From NCBI GenBank assembly GCA_023142215.1, contig JAGLJW010000062.1, positions 1 to 6,988 of the forward strand: DNA of 6,988 nt. Direction: 5' to 3'. This document shows, piece after piece, positions 5,218 to 6,988 of the stretch (positions are counted from its first letter, which is position 1; each line of letters starts with the position of its first letter). The DNA is from Candidatus Parcubacteria bacterium. Lineage in GTDB: Bacteria; Patescibacteriota; Patescibacteriia; Patescibacteriales; UBA12075. The notes beneath the pieces are model-generated. The model searched no databases, had not been told where the DNA came from, and saw nothing but the letters and a program-made list of their open reading frames with translations. Made by a program: the position numbers and the translations under genes.

Positions 5218-6861
5218 ATGAAAAAACATTTCATTTTATTAACTTTAATTGCAGTTTTATTAGCTTCAACTGCGATAGGTGTAGTTGTTGCATCTCCAAA
5301 TGATTTAGCAACAAAAAAACCAATTAAAGTTAAACAGCTTAATGCTGATATTCCACAGAAAATAAATAAAGCACCAAAAGAGAATGGCAGAATTATTGTT
5401 TCAACACCAAATTTTTTAAATAAAGTTTCTTATTGGGTGAAAGGGTGTAAACAAAAACAAAAAATGAATGATTCCGTAGCTTATGAATGTTCTCCAAAAG
5501 TTGCTAAGAAATTAATAGCAAATGGCAATGCTAGAGAAGATAGAATATTTCAAATAACAGATTTAAAAGCAGACAAACAAATAAATGCTGATGATGTTTG
5601 GGCTATGAATCCTCCAGTTGGAGGAATTACCGGTGCTGGAGTAAAGGTTGCTATTTTAGATACAGGCGTAGATAGTATTCATGCAGAATTAAGTGACAGC
5701 ATAATTTTAACTGAAAATTTTACTGGAGAACCTGACAATAATGACAATCATGGACACGGTACTCATGTTTCAGGAATTATTACAGCTGATGGCATTTATA
5801 GAATAAGAAATAACTATGCTACTGGTGTAGCTCCAGGGGCTGAAATTATAGTAGGTAAAGTTTGTAATAAAAATGGCTCTTGTGTTGAGAGTGATATTAT
5901 AGCAGGCATTGAATGGGCAACAGGAGAAAAAGCAAACGTTCTTAATTTGAGTCTTGGATATGAAAATTACGATGGACATTGTGATACTGATCCATTAGCC
6001 GCAAAGGTTAATTGGGCTGTTGAGCAAGGATTGGTTGTTACAGTATCATCGGGAAATGATAATAAGGGAGTTAGCTCTCCTGCTTGTGCCAGTAAAGCTA
6101 TCGCTGTAGGATCTGTGAATAAATTAGGGGCAAGAGCATCTTTTTCAAATTATGGCTCTACTTTGGATTTAGTAGCACCTGGAGTTGATATATTATCAAC
6201 TTATTCTTGCGTAGCTGCTGGAAATTGTGGATATTATTGGTATGCAAATATGTCAGGAACATCAATGTCAGCTCCGCATGTAGCAGGAACTGTGGCTTTA
6301 ATTTTACAAAAAAATCCAGATTATACAGTTGATAATGTAAAAGAAGCACTATATAACACAGCTGTTGATTTAGGAACTGATGGTTGGGATCAGTATTATG
6401 GACATGGAATAATTGACGCTTATGCAGCTGTAAACTATGCAGGTGGATGTTTGAATAGTGCAGACTGCGATGATGATAATGAATGTACTACAGACACATG
6501 CAATACAACAACAGGAGAATGTTCTAATGATCCAGTTTCTGACAATACAATGTGTGGTATAGATATGGATAGAATTTGTTGTGGAGGAGCTTGTAGCGTA
6601 CCAGTTTTAGAATGTGATGATGATAATGAATGTACAGAGGATGTTTGTACTGCTGCAGGAACATGTTCAGCTTCATGCAGTAATAATTGGCCAACTTGTG
6701 GTTTTGTTGATGGATGTTGCGGACCATTATGTAGTTATGCAAATGATGCAGATTGTCCCATCATAGAAGATCCTTGTCTTAGTTGCTTTAAGGGAGTATG
6801 TGACGGAAAATGTAATCCTAGCAAAGAAGATTCTAGTTGTCCAGATTGCCAGGTTAAATAG
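5218..6861 (+). CDS. Secreted subtilisin-like serine protease (S8) with Cys-rich tail
   Basis: 547 residues from the ATG at 5218; a TTG at 5200 in frame is less likely. Residues 1-25 form a signal peptide (MKKHFILLTLIAVLLAS...GVVVA). Residues about 26-115 look like an inhibitory propeptide. The S8 catalytic domain (about 120-410) has a complete active site: Asp148 in VAILDTGVD, His180 in GHGTHVSG, oxyanion-hole Asn280 in SSGND and Ser349 in GTSMSAPHVAG. Several Cys pairs in this domain (VCNKNGSC, YSCVAAGNC) fit an oxidising, extracytoplasmic location. The tail (411-547) has 25 cysteines in 137 residues, including two CDDDNECT-x-D-x-C modules 49 residues apart that resemble the Dictyostelium CTDC repeat. 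No membrane anchor or sorting signal is visible, so it is probably released or held by the tail. Proposed roles, such as digesting host or environmental protein, are speculation. It stops at TAG, while the other genes use TAA. Confidence 0.9.
   Translation: MKKHFILLTLIAVLLASTAIGVVVASPNDLATKKPIKVKQLNADIPQKINKAPKENGRIIVSTPNFLNKVSYWVKGCKQKQKMNDSVAYECSPKVAKKLIANGNAREDRIFQITDLKADKQINADDVWAMNPPVGGITGAGVKVAILDTGVDSIHAELSDSIILTENFTGEPDNNDNHGHGTHVSGIITADGIYRIRNNYATGVAPGAEIIVGKVCNKNGSCVESDIIAGIEWATGEKANVLNLSLGYENYDGHCDTDPLAAKVNWAVEQGLVVTVSSGNDNKGVSSPACASKAIAVGSVNKLGARASFSNYGSTLDLVAPGVDILSTYSCVAAGNCGYYWYANMSGTSMSAPHVAGTVALILQKNPDYTVDNVKEALYNTAVDLGTDGWDQYYGHGIIDAYAAVNYAGGCLNSADCDDDNECTTDTCNTTTGECSNDPVSDNTMCGIDMDRICCGGACSVPVLECDDDNECTEDVCTAAGTCSASCSNNWPTCGFVDGCCGPLCSYANDADCPIIEDPCLSCFKGVCDGKCNPSKEDSSCPDCQVK
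6466..6635 (+). repeat. Duplicated CTDC-like coding repeat in protease tail
   Basis: Bases 6466-6488 and 6613-6635 match at 22 of 23 positions (GATGATGATAATGAATGTAC core after TGC/TGT). They are 147 bases, exactly 49 codons, apart, marking the start of each Cys/Asp module. Conservation at the DNA level, beyond the protein, suggests a fairly recent internal duplication or gene conversion. Confidence 0.7.
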
Positions 6862-6864
6862 AAT

Positions 6865-6897
6865 AAAAAGACGAGAATTATGATTCTTGTCTTTTTT
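6865..6897 (+). terminator. Intrinsic terminator of the protease gene
   Basis: A 14-bp stem pairs 6865-6878 (AAAAAGACGAGAAT) with 6883-6896 (ATTCTTGTCTTTTT), with one G-U pair and a TATG loop, and ends in a run of six T. It begins 4 bases after the TAG stop. The A-run on the left would also allow partial termination from the opposite strand. Confidence 0.85.
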
Positions 6898-6921
6898 ATT
6901 TTTTATTATAAGTAAATTTAT

Positions 6922-6950
6922 TTGAAACGATTTTTGAAAAATGTTATAGT
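6922..6950 (+). promoter_or_regulatory. Outgoing promoter at right edge
   Basis: -35 TTGAAA (6922-6927), a 17-base spacer and extended -10 TGT-TATAGT (TG at 6942-6943, hexamer 6945-6950). It follows the protease terminator and reads rightward out of the window, so a + strand gene should start soon after 6988. A second TATAAT at 6954-6959 has a poorly spaced -35 (14 bases from TTGAAA at 6934). Confidence 0.5.
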
Positions 6951-6988
6951 AAGTATAATAATAAATAACTCACCTTACGCACAAAACA

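Noticed and set aside
5770..6742. Three minus-strand frames (5770-5979, 6158-6349, 6524-6742)
   Set aside because: All lie antisense inside the protease gene, whose catalytic motifs fix the true frame. Their Cys/His/Tyr-rich translations are mirror artefacts.
6969..6988. Possible repeat end CTCACCTTACGCAC at the right edge
   Set aside because: It is more GC-rich than its surroundings and vaguely familiar as a dispersed repeat, but it is cut by the window edge and shows no internal symmetry to support a call.

Overview
The window looks like bacterial, AT-rich DNA from a small-genome lineage, most likely a Patescibacteria/CPR-type organism. The bacterial call rests on sigma70-like promoters (TTGnnn, 17-nt spacer, extended -10 TGnTAnnnT) and intrinsic terminators (hairpin plus T-run). 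The CPR call is an inference from the style of the polytopic membrane proteins and secreted proteins, and cannot be proved from one window.

Left end (1-483): a near-perfect palindrome at the very edge, then the reading-frame remnant of a membrane protein (35-244) with no usable start, then low-complexity DNA (nine AGTC words, then a 7-bp CTATTAA tandem). This is followed by a well-formed promoter whose start region is covered by a perfect 22-bp palindrome.

TA and membrane block (484-4282, + strand): an AbiEi-type antitoxin and an AbiEii-type nucleotidyltransferase toxin one base apart, then a four-helix membrane protein and a 546-residue GT-C/YfhO-like membrane protein. No internal promoter or terminator was recognised, so the four may form one transcription unit. 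The toxin gene carries an in-frame TAA, after which the same frame stays open for 30 more codons that read like the natural C-terminus, so the toxin appears recently truncated.

Intergenic repeat island (4283-4590): two palindromic mobile-element-like units side by side. One is a 63-bp hairpin element flanked by a 9-bp direct duplication. The other is a 124-bp element with 34-bp terminal inverted repeats. A bidirectional terminator follows, separating the convergent genes.

Right part (4591-6988): a small secreted DUF5666-like protein (- strand) and a secreted subtilisin-like protease with a duplicated cysteine-rich tail (+ strand), diverging from a 225-bp spacer that holds a promoter for each. 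The protease ends at a strong terminator, and a further promoter near the right edge reads out of the window.

The most notable points are the nonsense-truncated AbiEii with its intact downstream frame, the promoter/operator of the AbiE operon, the nested palindromic elements, and the protease tail made of a duplicated 49-residue Cys/Asp module. I found no convincing wholly new multi-gene system.
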